From Brachionus manjavacas (lineage: Eukaryota; Rotifera; Eurotatoria; Ploima; Brachionidae), in assembly GCA_019054805.1 (NCBI GenBank), contig JAHQIY010000019.1, positions 1,270,001 to 1,334,000 of the forward strand: a stretch of DNA of 64,000 nt, read 5' to 3'. The translations under genes and the position numbers were made by a program. The notes below the pieces were generated by a model. The model saw only the letters and a list, made by a program, of their open reading frames with translations, had not been told where the DNA came from and did not search any database. Below, piece by piece: positions 1 through 12,965 of this stretch. Numbering within the stretch: the stretch's first letter is position 1; every line of letters starts with the position of its first letter.

Positions 1-1284
1 ATGCCAACAAATAGTCAGGCATTAAATCTATTTCAAAATTTCATATTTTTTTTATTCAAATAAGAAAGACTGTTTATTTAGGTTTTAAAAAAAATTTCAC
101 ATTTGACATTATGTTTTTTAAAGCTTTTATTTTACTATTATTTACTCTGATAAAATTGAATCTTTCTAAAATTTAGGTTTTTTTTTTAAAATTCAAAACT
201 GTTTAATTTTTTGGATATTTTTTAAAAATTTACCTTATTTTATGGGAAATCTTGTAAATTTATTTATTTTACATAAAAACAAAGAGCGGAGTTTTTTCAT
301 TGTATCTTGCTTCTCTAGAAATAACTGAGTAATATCGGAGAGTTATCGTTCATTAAACCAACAGATTTTGCAATTATTCCATTTAAAATTTAAGTTTTTA
401 AGAGTTTTGTAAATGAAAATAAAAACTAAAAAATGAAAAAAACTGATAAAAATTCTGATATTTTTTTGATTATGAGTTAAAAATTAAATCTTAGTAATGA
501 ATGAAACATGGTGCAACATACGATTTTTTAAGGTAAATTGAAGTCAATGATCAAATGTAAATTTAAAAAAGGAATGTTAATCAATTTTTTAAACAAGACT
601 TTATTAAACATCATTTCATTAATCTTAAATTAGAGAGAAAATCATATGAATTTTTATCTGAAGTAAAAATAAAATATTAATCAATTTTTTGAAATTTCTT
701 AATACTAGATTTAATTTTGTTTTGCCGTATTATTTTAATAACATTATTTGAATAATATACTGTGGATTTTAAATTTGTCCTTAAAGTTTTTCAATAAAGA
801 TTTTAGAAAAATCAATCAAGTTTTTTTTAGGAAAAAAAGATACGTTTTATTTTTTTTAAATAGAATAATAAATATCTAATATTTAGTTAAAAAAAAGTGA
901 ATTTCATCATTTTTATCAAGATTTTAATCAATGTACTTCAAGTTGCCGATTTTTATAGTCTTATGATTTTTTTTTTTACAATTAGCTTGTGGCAACAAAA
1001 AAAAATTAAGTACGATCTAGATAAAACTCCTGAAATTTATGATTAATTTAACATTTTTCCTATGTTCAAACCGTTTATGATATATCATTTTTTAATTTTA
1101 AACAACTTTAAACTTACATGTTTGAAGTCAATGACATGCTATTAAAGAAATTTAAAATTAAGTGTTCGATTTAAAAAATCCGAATACTCGGTAAATTTTA
1201 AATGCCCTTAAAATCGAGAAATAACTTTAAAAAGTTTTTTAGTTTTAATTTTTTTAATAATTTTGTTTAATTTCAAAAAATAAG
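1..1284. other. A+T-rich non-coding stretch, probably intronic
   Basis: This stretch is dominated by poly-A/T runs and no recognisable coding exon was found. It lies upstream of the RING-coding exon at 1285, which clearly starts inside a protein, so at least part of it should be intron of that gene. An open frame of 20 codons begins at base 1 (MPTNSQALNLFQN...), but it has no donor site or family similarity that I can support. The N-terminal zinc-ribbon exon expected of an RNF126/RNF115 protein was looked for and not seen, so it probably lies to the left of the window. Confidence 0.5.
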
Positions 1285-2683
1285 ATGAAAGCTCACAGTG
1301 CGCTGTTTGCATGGATGATTTTACAGTTGATGAACAAGTAAAGAAATTACCTTGTAAACATCTATTTCACGATGTTTGTATTGCTACATGGTTAAAATTG
1401 GTAAGTTGAATTTTTTTTTTTTTTTTTTAACTCCTTTAAATAAAAATCAAGACCTGGGTAAAGAATTTGACTAATATTAATATTTAAAAAAACCCAACTG
1501 GGACTAGAAGAAAGATTTGGAAAAAAAAAATGGAAAAAAAATTGCAATATTTATTGTTCAATATCACCAAATGACTTAAATATTTATATTTTTTACTCTT
1601 AGTTTATTATACTTTATCTTTTAAATTTTTTTTCTATTTTTTTATTTTTTTTTATTTAACTTTATTTTATATTTTATTCTGAAGTAGCTTTAGCTCAGTA
1701 CAGATAATAAAATAAATAAATGAATAATTAAAAGTTAAATACCATTGTCTATCCATGCAAAATATGGTTCCAAGTTTCTAGAAATTTACCAACATAAATA
1801 AATTATTAGAGTTAAACGAAATCATGTCATAAAATATCCCATCGTGAATTTAACTATATTAAAAATTACTTGATAAATTTAAATTATTAATAAACAAAAA
1901 TTTATAATTTTTAATGAAATATTTCAAGAGTTTATTACAAAAAAATTTACTTTGTCTTTGAAGCATGCCACTTGTCCAGTCTGTCGCAGTAACATAAATG
2001 GCGAGGAGTCGAGCAGTTCTACGAACACAACAAATCTTTTGAATGAAACTGGTCCGGCGTTTTTTAACATAATTCCGTTTAATTCAGACGAAACAATCGC
2101 GACTTCAAGCACAGCGTCCTCAGGGCCATCAAACATAGCTCAATCGAATCCGAGACGAAATGCGGCTACAGCACGAAATCAAAGCTTGTACAGAATACAC
2201 ATACGACCTCGCTTAAACACTGGAGTTACCCAAATGGCAGATTTAAATGACCAAGAGCCCATTTCTAGTCTAAGATCTGGCGTTAGAGTCCGAGCACATC
2301 TCAGCAATGACACACAAATGGAGTCAAGTGGTCGACGGCCCACTAGACTAAATTTTGGTCAAATGATGAACCAATTTGTCAGTCGTCATCCAAATGACGA
2401 CGCTGCTGCCGATAGAGAGAGCGATATGGCCTCTTCTATTCGCGTCACCACTCGACTCGAACAGCCTAGCAATTCGAACCAGCGATCTCGGTATTCAAAT
2501 GTGATGAACTATTTGATAAATCAAATTCAAGAACGATCTAGCAGTGTAAATAGAAGTGAGGAAAATTTTTTGGACGATGACGTCATTGAACTTGAACAAG
2601 ATAATAGTCAAAACACCGATGCAGACGAATCGAATCAGACACCCAGTGATGACTTGCCAAATGCCAAAAGGAGAAGAGTTTAA
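1285..2683 (+). CDS. RING-H2 E3 ubiquitin ligase, RNF126/RNF115-like (3' exons, partial)
   Basis: Two exons are visible: about 1285-1400 and 1964-2683, joined by a 563-bp intron with donor GTAAGT at 1401 and acceptor TTTGAAG ending at 1963. The reading frame is phase 0 across the junction. Together they encode a complete RING-H2 finger: CAVC, a loop ending LPCKHLFHDVC, then ATWLKL and, after the splice, HATCPVCR. All eight zinc ligands are present in C-C-C-H-H-C-C-C order. The LPCxHLFHxxC and SCPVCR-like context resembles RNF126 and RNF115 (BCA2), which ubiquitinate cytosolic clients. After the RING comes a tail of about 230 residues rich in Ser, Asn, Arg and Asp, ending in a basic NAKRRRV that could be a nuclear signal. 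Vertebrate relatives have a much shorter tail. The 5' part of the gene (zinc ribbon) is not in view. The RING assignment is firm; orthology is an inference. Confidence 0.85.
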
Positions 2684-4159
2684 TTATTTATTTTTTTTAA
2701 AAAAGCAAAATTCGAATTATCTGAGTCGAAGATTTTATTTTTTTAAATTGGTCCCAAAAGCATGGATACTAAGCAAATGAAAGCACTTACCAGAGACTGA
2801 ATAACTAAAAATTTTATATATTTTTGAATTTTTCTTTTTTTCAAGGTTAATTGTTTAAAAAATACAAAAAAATATTTAAATCTTTTAATAGAAAATTATT
2901 AAAAAGTAAAAAAAAAGAGATATTAAACTTTTATCTTAAACATAAAATTTGATCATGAATAATAAATTAAATTTTTAATCAGAGAATGAATAGTTAACAA
3001 TTTTAAGCAATCTTCATATTTTCACTAATGTGTGTTGTTTTTAAAAAAATCAAAGATTATTTTCTTGAATTTTATTGACAGGCCATTTTTAAGTGAAATT
3101 TTAACTCAATTAACTATAGGATAAGAAAATTATTTAATTAAATAAAAAATAACATATATTTTTATTTTTATTGATTACCAAAATTATTACCAAATATTTG
3201 TAAAAAAAAAAGCTCTTTAAATTTCTGTTTTAGGCAATTTAGCAATTACTGTAACAAATTTGCCAGAAGTAATATCCAAGTCATGAAAATAGAAAAAAGG
3301 TTATGATTTTGGTTAAATTATTTTAGATCATTAAACAATGCATTTCTAAATCTTTGAGGGTAATCTCAACTTTTAGCACATTTGGCAATTTAGAAATTTT
3401 ATTAATGAAAATATTGTTGAATTTATATTTTCAAAAATTTTTCCTCAGAGTTTCATACTGTTTAGAACGATCTTCAGACAAAAGAATGAAAAGGATAATT
3501 GAAAATTCAAATAATTGTAAACTTTAATTTTGAATATTAATAAATTATTTATTTATAATTTATTTTATTTGTTGTTTATATAGTTTAATCTGAGCAAATT
3601 TATCAAATAAATTAGTAGTGATGAAACCGAATTGGCTTTTTGGTCACAATTTGAAACTTATAAACTCTTGAAACTAAGATAAATTTGAATTTAACACTTG
3701 AAGCACCGTAATTTTTTATACTTAAAAGCATCGGTGACGTCATTTTGACACATCTTCAATGCTATCTATTAAATTGCGAGTTATTTTATTTAACTTTTAT
3801 TTAAAAAATATTTAAAATTTAAATATTTATGTTAAAATGAACTTTTTCAAAGATTTTTGCTTTCAAATCGTTTTGAACTCATTCAAAGCTTTTTTAAAAA
3901 TTGGATGAAAAATTCATAAATCTTGATAAAAATAATTCAATTTTAAAATGATAAAAACTAAAGAAGCTCTTCATTGTTGTCGAATTATGAATCATTGTTA
4001 ATGAATGGGTCTAAAAAAAGACAAGAAAGCTTTCTTTTTTATAGTTCAGGAAGAATTTTAAAAAAATACATAGCGTATCTTTAAATTTTTTATAGATGTA
4101 AAAATGACATCTGATTAAAAATTTACAAATCAAATGACAAAAAAATTTGCCACTCGGAA
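2684..4159. other. A+T-rich intergenic stretch
   Basis: No coding exon with family similarity was found here. The sequence is mostly A/T runs. It should include the 3' UTR of the RING gene; AATAAA-like hexamers occur around 2958. One perfect TGACGTCA palindrome lies at 3735-3742, but it is not near a known gene start. Confidence 0.5.
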
Positions 4160-4363
4160 ATGGAGCTAAAATGGTGTGCAGTTATTACGCCCGGTGATTT
4201 AATTTATGCTGGTTTTGTTATAGGCTTCCAGCTATCAAAAGATAAATATCTCAAAGAAAAACATATTTCTAAATGCATTAAAGATCAAGACGTTTTAAAA
4301 ATAATTATGATTTTTAATAATGTGAGAAATAGTGTCGAATACTTTATTAGCCGCATCACTTAA
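4160..4363 (+). other. Orphan open frame of 67 codons, function unknown
   Basis: This ATG-to-stop frame begins MELKWCAVITPGDLIYAGF and is visibly less A+T-rich than its surroundings, which is why I list it. I do not recognise a domain. A pyrimidine-rich GGTTTTGTTATAG inside it could be a chance 3' splice site, and the frame might be a fragment of a decayed transposon or of a spliced gene. There is no clear partner exon on either side. It could equally be spurious. Confidence 0.2.
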
Positions 4364-4567
4364 AGAAAAAATTTAATGTTTTCTGGCTTGAAAATACACT
4401 TAAAAAAGTGAAATAATAAAAAAAATTTTACTTAAAACTTGTCATTTTTTAAAATTGATATTAGAAATTGTATTTGCAAGAAGATAGTTTTAAAGAGCAC
4501 TTTTCAACAATAAAACTGAGAATTTTTTTAGACTCTTCTTTTTTAAATAAAATTTTATTTAAAAATC
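4364..4567. other. Non-coding gap between convergent genes
   Basis: A+T-rich sequence without a gene. On the minus strand, AATAAA at 4573-4568 lies about 55 bases past the stop of the Ly6-like gene and is the likely poly(A) signal for it. Confidence 0.4.
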
Positions 4568-4625
4568 TTTATTTTAAACCAAATCAAATAACTAGTAAGT
4601 TTTTTCTTCAAGTTTAAAAAAAAAT

Positions 4626-5192
4626 CTAATTAAAAACTTTTAAAATAGATGCAAGTGATTTATGTAAAGAAATTAATTGATAAAAAAAATTTTCACTGAT
4701 AATTGCTTTATTCAAGGCTTCTTTAATGTTACAAAATTCTTTATCGCAAACTGTATAATTTTTCTCAAACATTATTTCGTATTTGACAAGTGGAAAATGA
4801 CATTGCTGAACAAAGCCATAGATACTTTTTCCGATAAAGCATCCATCTTTGCATTCTGTAGTCTTTTTACTCAACTCTTTGTCTTTACAGTGCAGACAAA
4901 AGTAGCAATTTTGAGTCACTTTATCCGACAAAACTTTATTGATATCATTACAAAGATCTCTTTCACAAAATGAATAATTTTTTCCATAAAAATGTTCATT
5001 CTGTATTGACTTTGAAAAGCATTGTTGAACAAAACCATGTTCTCCTTTTCCGGCTATGCATCCATTTTCACATTTAACTACTTTTTTTCCTAGCTGATCC
5101 TGGGAGCAATTTATGCAGTAATAGCAATGGTTTGAAGCCAACACTTTTCTAAATATTAAACAAATGCAGAATATTGCTAAATTTCTTATCAT
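4626..5192 (-). CDS. Secreted protein with two Ly6/uPAR-like cysteine domains
   Basis: A single uninterrupted 188-residue frame. Residues 1-19 form a hydrophobic signal peptide (NLAIFCICLIF) with a plausible cleavage after ALA/S-like VLAS. Two tandem domains follow, each with eight cysteines: C23, 26, 29, 41, 45, 58, 76, 81 and C96, 99, 102, 114, 118, 131, 149, 154. Each pair is exactly 73 residues apart. Both domains share a GFVQQC core and end in Cys-Asn (C81-N82, C154-N155), the hallmark of Ly6/uPAR three-finger folds, which are extracellular disulfide-bonded binding modules. The CxxCxxC start is not the textbook Ly6 opening, so this may be a lineage-specific branch. The 34-residue tail is mildly hydrophobic, but a GPI-anchor signal is not convincing. 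Partner and role are unknown. It starts 121 bp after the PRMT3 stop on the same strand. A four-codon upstream ORF (ATG CAA CTT TTC TAA) lies about 20 bases before the start. Confidence 0.75.
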   Translation of the reverse strand: MIRNLAIFCICLIFRKVLASNHCYYCINCSQDQLGKKVVKCENGCIAGKGEHGFVQQCFSKSIQNEHFYGKNYSFCERDLCNDINKVLSDKVTQNCYFCLHCKDKELSKKTTECKDGCFIGKSIYGFVQQCHFPLVKYEIMFEKNYTVCDKEFCNIKEALNKAIISENFFYQLISLHKSLASILKVFN

Positions 5193-5251
5193 CTCAATAT
5201 CTTTAGAAAAGTTGCATTCTTTTAAAATATTTATACTGTTTTTCTTGATCT

Positions 5252-5264
5252 CTGCGGTTAGAAT
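5252..5264 (-). promoter_or_regulatory. 3' splice-site-like sequence ahead of the Ly6-like gene
   Basis: On the minus strand TTCTAACCGCAG ends at 5252, with a CTAAC branch-site-like motif next to a CAG acceptor. It lies about 60 bases upstream of the ATG at 5192 and downstream of two AATAAA hexamers (5302-5297 and 5286-5281) that follow the PRMT3 stop. It could be a trans-splice acceptor or the acceptor of a 5' UTR intron. Transcript data would be needed to decide. Confidence 0.35.
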
Positions 5265-5280
5265 TAAAACTAAAAAATTG

Positions 5281-5313
5281 TTTATTCAATAAAATGTTTA
5301 TTTAGAAAATACT

Positions 5314-5318
<5 letters not shown>
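5281..5318 (-). promoter_or_regulatory. PRMT3 poly(A) signal cluster
   Basis: Three AATAAA hexamers occur on the minus strand at 5318-5313, 5302-5297 and 5286-5281. The first overlaps the TAA stop codon of PRMT3 (5316-5314). The last is the best placed to direct cleavage before the Ly6-like gene. Confidence 0.45.
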
Positions 5319-9264
<3,946 letters not shown>

Positions 9265-9269
9265 TTTGT

Positions 9270-9282
9270 CTAAATAAAATCT
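9270..9282 (-). promoter_or_regulatory. 3' splice-site-like sequence just upstream of PRMT3 ATG
   Basis: Minus-strand sequence TTTTATTTAG ends at 9270, followed by ACAAA and the PRMT3 start codon at 9264. This is the T-rich run plus AG expected of a 3' splice site. No donor partner was identified within the 133-bp gap after the DDX18 stop. A trans-splice acceptor would explain it, as would a 5' UTR intron beginning inside or upstream of the neighbouring gene. Confidence 0.4.
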
Positions 9283-9370
9283 GAATTAAGAGCTTTTTTT
9301 CTATCCAAGTCCGATAGGCTATTTAGGACCTAATTTAAAAATAAAATGAAAAAAGAAACATTGTTTATAT

Positions 9371-9376
9371 TTTATT
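9371..9376 (-). promoter_or_regulatory. DDX18 poly(A) signal
   Basis: AATAAA on the minus strand, 22 bases past the DDX18 stop at 9398 and about 100 bases before the PRMT3 acceptor-like site. It is correctly placed for 3' end formation of the helicase mRNA. Confidence 0.5.
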
Positions 9377-9397
9377 TAACTAGAAATTATAAAAATA

Positions 9398-11047
9398 TTA
9401 TTCAGATGATTTATTTTTGGATATGTTTTTATAAATTTTGGCTTTTTTGGCTTTTTTATCATTTTCAAAAGGCAATCTTCGTTTACCAGAAAATTTTTTG
9501 CCAGCAGATACGCCCAGATCAATAAAAGGCGGCACTCGGAAACCAAAACTTTTGGCAACTTGTTCTATGTCAAGTGTATCTACATTATAAACACTTTTCA
9601 TACTGTGGCTAGCGTAGGCTCTAACATAGGCTTTGTACGCTTCTTTGGCACTCATGTGCAAAAAGTAGTTTTTCTCAATTAATTTTTCCAATTGAGAGCT
9701 GATGTCGGCTATTTTGGACCAAGAAAAATCAAATTCATTCAGAGAAACTTTGGCTTGTTTGAGATATCTCAAAAAACCCAGTTCTTCCGGTCGCAGGATC
9801 AGCAAAGCACTGCCCTGACTCCCGGCTCTAGCTGTTCGACCAACGCGGTGTATGTACTCTCTTGGATCATCTGGCGGATCGTATTGAACAATCCAGTCAA
9901 CCAAGGGAATATCCAAACCACGTGCCGCTACGTCTGTACACAGCAAAATTCCACTTTCAGCATTTGTGAATTGAAAAAATGTTTGAGTACGTTTGGCTTG
10001 TTTTTGTTTGCCCTAAAAAATTAAAATAAAAATAAAAAAATTTTTTTTTAAATTTTTAAAATAAAAAATAATTACATGGATGCACATGACCGGTAGGTCA
10101 ATATAATTAAGCAGCTCGTGATGATATTTTACAGACATGCATGAACTGAAAAAAACCATCACTTTTTTTTTTCGATATTTTTTTAAGAAAGAAAAAAGCA
10201 GCAGAAATCGCTTCTCTGACGGAACCACTACATAGCCTTGTTCTAAGCCTTCGACTGTGGCCTCTTCTTTGTTGTCGTCAATGCCGACGTAAATTGGCTC
10301 TTTTCTGAATGAAAGTTTGACCAAATCTTCAGTTTTTTGGGTCAATGTTGCCGAAAAAAGAATAGTTTGTCTTTTTTCTGAAAATGAGAAATAAATAAAT
10401 TTTATTCGTTTTTATAAAGAAAAAAATGAAATTTTTACTTGGCAAAATTTTTAAAATTTGTTTCATCTCCTCTTCAAAACCAATATCTAAAATTCTATCA
10501 GCTTCATCAATAATCAAGCATTGCAGATTTTTAAACAAAAAATCTTGAGTACTCTGAAAAAATTTTTTTTTTTTAAATTTATTATTTTTCTCCAACAAAT
10601 TAGATAATTTACCTGAAGATGATCTAAGAGTCGACCAGGTGTAGCGACCAAAATGTTAACTCCCTTGCTCAATTTTTTTGCTTCTTCTTTACGATTCGAG
10701 CCGCCGATAATAAGACCGTAAGTTTGATGATGGTGTTTAAGAAGCTCTTGAAGAACTCCAAATGTTTGCATTGAAAGTTCTCTGGTTGGTGATATGATTA
10801 TGGCACCTGTGCCATTTCTAGGCATAAATTTTAATTTGTGTAACAGTTCGACAACAGGCACCAAAAACGCCAGAGTCTTTCCACTGCCGGTCTTGGCAGC
10901 TCCCATTAGATCTTTGCCCTCTAACAGGTGATCGACAGTTTTGGCTTGAATCTCTGTCATTTGTGTAAAGCCCATCTCTTCGATGGCTTTAAGTGTCATA
11001 TCAGACACTTTTTCTGATAACGATTTAAACTCTCGCTTAATTTCCAT
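9398..11047 (-). CDS. DDX18: DEAD-box RNA helicase DDX18 / Has1
   Basis: Four exons: 11047-10613, 10553-10439, 10377-10076 and 10012-9398, with phases agreeing at every junction, give 488 residues. Introns are only 59, 61 and 63 bp. Has1/DDX18 is a nucleolar ATP-dependent helicase needed for 40S and 60S ribosome assembly. Motifs in order: Q-motif region with MTEIQ (30-34), Walker A AKTGSGKT (51-58), PTREL (87-91), ATPGR (135-139), DEAD (161-164), SAT (192-194), [18 protein letters not shown] (310-320) and HRVGRTAR (339-346). The stretch [14 protein letters not shown] and the C-terminal FSWSKI...[13 protein letters not shown] block are diagnostic of the Has1 family and separate it from DDX10/Dbp4. 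A lysine-rich tail follows. The length is close to yeast Has1 (505), so the long N-terminal extension of vertebrate DDX18 is absent. The ATG chosen is the first in frame and lies just ahead of the conserved Phe of the Q motif. No defect seen. Confidence 0.96.
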
Positions 11048-11279
11048 TTAGTAGTTTGAAAAAAATAAAATGTGTTTTTTTAAATCTATAGCATATGCTT
11101 TTTATTTTTATTTTTTGCTTTGTGCAAATATGTTTTTCAAAAAGTTTTAGAAAATTAAAATTTTGGAAAACTCTCGTATAATTTTTATTTTTTAATTAAC
11201 CTAACATTAGATTAGGCTATTTAATTAAAAGATTTAAAAAGGCTTTGTAAAGTTCAGTACAAAATAAAAGAACAAATGA
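11048..11279. other. Upstream region of DDX18
   Basis: A+T-rich sequence between the helicase start and the retroelement remnant. It should contain the promoter, but I see no distinct core element. Unlike the PRMT3 start, there is no AG acceptor directly before the ATG at 11047; the closest is CTATAG about 40 bases away. Confidence 0.35.
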
Positions 11280-12850
11280 TTAAAAATTAAATAACCTTTT
11301 TTCTAAAAGTTTAAAATTAGTTTTGTGGATGCAACAAGCATTCTAAGTTACATCAACTGTCAAAGTCTGCTAATGACATGTAAAATCTCATCATGAAATT
11401 TTTATTGAAATTTTATTTCTTCTAAACTCTGCAACTTAATTTTTTACGCTTAATTCTGTTCTTTTAATCATTTTGTCATAAATATCACAAAACCGAAATA
11501 TAAGAGTCATGAATTTTAATTTGAAGTCAGCATAAGAAATAAGAGGCCAGAATGTTTTTTATTGCACTATTCTTCAAGACAAATTAGACTTGTTGGCAAA
11601 TCAAAAAAATCAGATAAGGAAATTTGAACAGTTTTCGATGTCAGCCGTTGCCAATATTTAAAAGAACCAGCCAAAGACAAACGATAGATTTAAAAATAAA
11701 CGAAAGTCTTTAAATCTTAAATTTTCTATAAACATTTTGATGGAGTCAGAAATGCCATCACTAATGAAAAATGGCCCTTTAAATCCTTTTTATACTTACT
11801 TATATTATTTAAAAGTAAAGGAAATTCTAAATTATAATGGTTAATCAAAAGTTGAATAGCTTTTTAAAAAGAGTAATTTGAATTTGATGGACCGACAGAA
11901 ACGTTTTGTTTAATGTACTCAAAAATACTAGATGCTAATGAATTAAATCTTATCGTTTCAATAAACAGTTTTGAAAAAAGATAAATTTGATCAAATTTAA
12001 AAATCTTAAGAACTTTTAGAACCCCCGACGTGTGGCAAGTAGAATGAAAGTTGAACATTTGTCTTATTAAATTGTTTTGATTAATATCTAATGTATTAAT
12101 CGATGTTTTATTAAGCGAAACTATTCCTAGACCAAACGTAAATTGTGATAAACAAAAAGTTTTATAAATAAAGGCTTTAAGAGATGGAGTCAATATACTA
12201 ATTTTTCCAATTAGGAACAAGAATGAGAAAAATGACTTTTGAAGCTTTTTAAACTTCTCTAATGAAAAACTATTAAAATCAAGATCTGAATTTAAATTAA
12301 AACCCAAAAATTGGAGTAACTCAACTTTGTTTAATTTAGAATTATTTATATATAAAGATCATTTCTAAATATAAGATGACCAAAGTCAATTATGCTTGAC
12401 TCTTTATGATAAAATTTTAGACTTCATTTAGTACCAAAATTCCCATAAATATCTAATAAAGACTGTCAGTGTGTATCGACTAGGATGATGAGAATAATAT
12501 CGTCAGCGTTAACAATTACCGATACATTTTAGTTATTAAAAATGGCTTCTAGATTTTTTTCCAACAATTCATCAATCAAGTCATTGATAAAAATGATGAA
12601 AAGAAATGGTGAAAGTATTAAAGCCACTTTCAATCGGAAAAAAATCAGAAAAATTTCCATAAGGGAGACAAATTTTAGCTGAAGCTGAAACATAGTATTT
12701 CTCAAGAAGAATCCAAAAAAATTTGTTTAACCTTTGCATAAGTTTGTAAAACATATCATCCCTCCAAACATTATAGAATGCTTTTTCAGCACCAAGAGAA
12801 GCCATTCTACAACCTGATCCCTTTTTGACATAGTTAAGAATTGTTTACTT
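11280..12850 (-). pseudogene. Decayed non-LTR (LINE) retrotransposon reverse transcriptase
   Basis: On the minus strand, broken frames together spell a reverse transcriptase. From 12840 leftward come GCRMASLGAEKAFYNVWRDD (palm motif A region, normally DAEKAFD), then after a frameshift near 12620 LSPFLFIIFINDLIDELL, then NADDIIL (the catalytic YADD box with Tyr changed to Asn), then KLNKVELLQFLGF (thumb). From 12307 to 11864 there is a long open stretch (GKISILTPSLKAFIYKTFCL...) typical of the region after the RT domain. Lesions: frameshifts near 12620 and 12340 and at least three in-frame stops between 12550 and 12400. Weak similarity continues to about 11280. No endonuclease domain or 5' end is present; the remnant stops about 100 bp from the satellite array. 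The active-site damage means it is dead. Family-level naming is not possible by eye. Confidence 0.8.
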
Positions 12851-12905
12851 AATTCCAAAAAAAGAATGATGTTTTTCTAATTTTTGAAAAATTAATTTTA
12901 AAAAT

Positions 12906-12965
12906 ATTCGATAAGAAAAATCTAAAAATTAGGAAATTAGAAGTACTAAGCCTAACTTATCGAAT
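12906..12965. repeat. 10-bp perfect inverted repeat at the satellite border
   Basis: ATTCGATAAG at 12906-12915 is the exact reverse complement of CTTATCGAAT at 12956-12965. The right arm is formed by the first bases of the satellite. The spacer is 40 bp. Confidence 0.5.

Noticed and set aside
505..521. Match of GGTGCAACATAC to the inverted-repeat fragment in PRMT3 intron 3
   Set aside because: Only about 14 bases agree and the flanks do not, so it may be chance.
1924..2136. Minus-strand ORF of 70 codons over the RING gene tail
   Set aside because: It is a shadow of the plus-strand coding exon, which carries the RING ligands and proper splice sites.
2556..2780. Plus-strand ORF of 74 codons
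   Set aside because: It overlaps the end of the RING gene in another frame and runs into A/T-rich 3' sequence.
3735..3742. Perfect CRE palindrome TGACGTCA
   Set aside because: It lies far from any gene start; a second copy at 2578 is inside coding sequence, so a chance occurrence is likely.
4677..4973. Plus-strand ORF of 98 codons
   Set aside because: It is the antisense of the Ly6-like gene, whose duplicated cysteine pattern is far better evidence.
9376..10024. ORFs of 60 codons (minus) and 110 codons (plus) over DDX18 exon 4
   Set aside because: They are other-frame shadows of the conserved helicase C-terminal domain.
9398..11047. DDX10/Dbp4 identity for the helicase
   Set aside because: The C-terminal blocks ([33 protein letters not shown]) and overall length match Has1/DDX18 instead.
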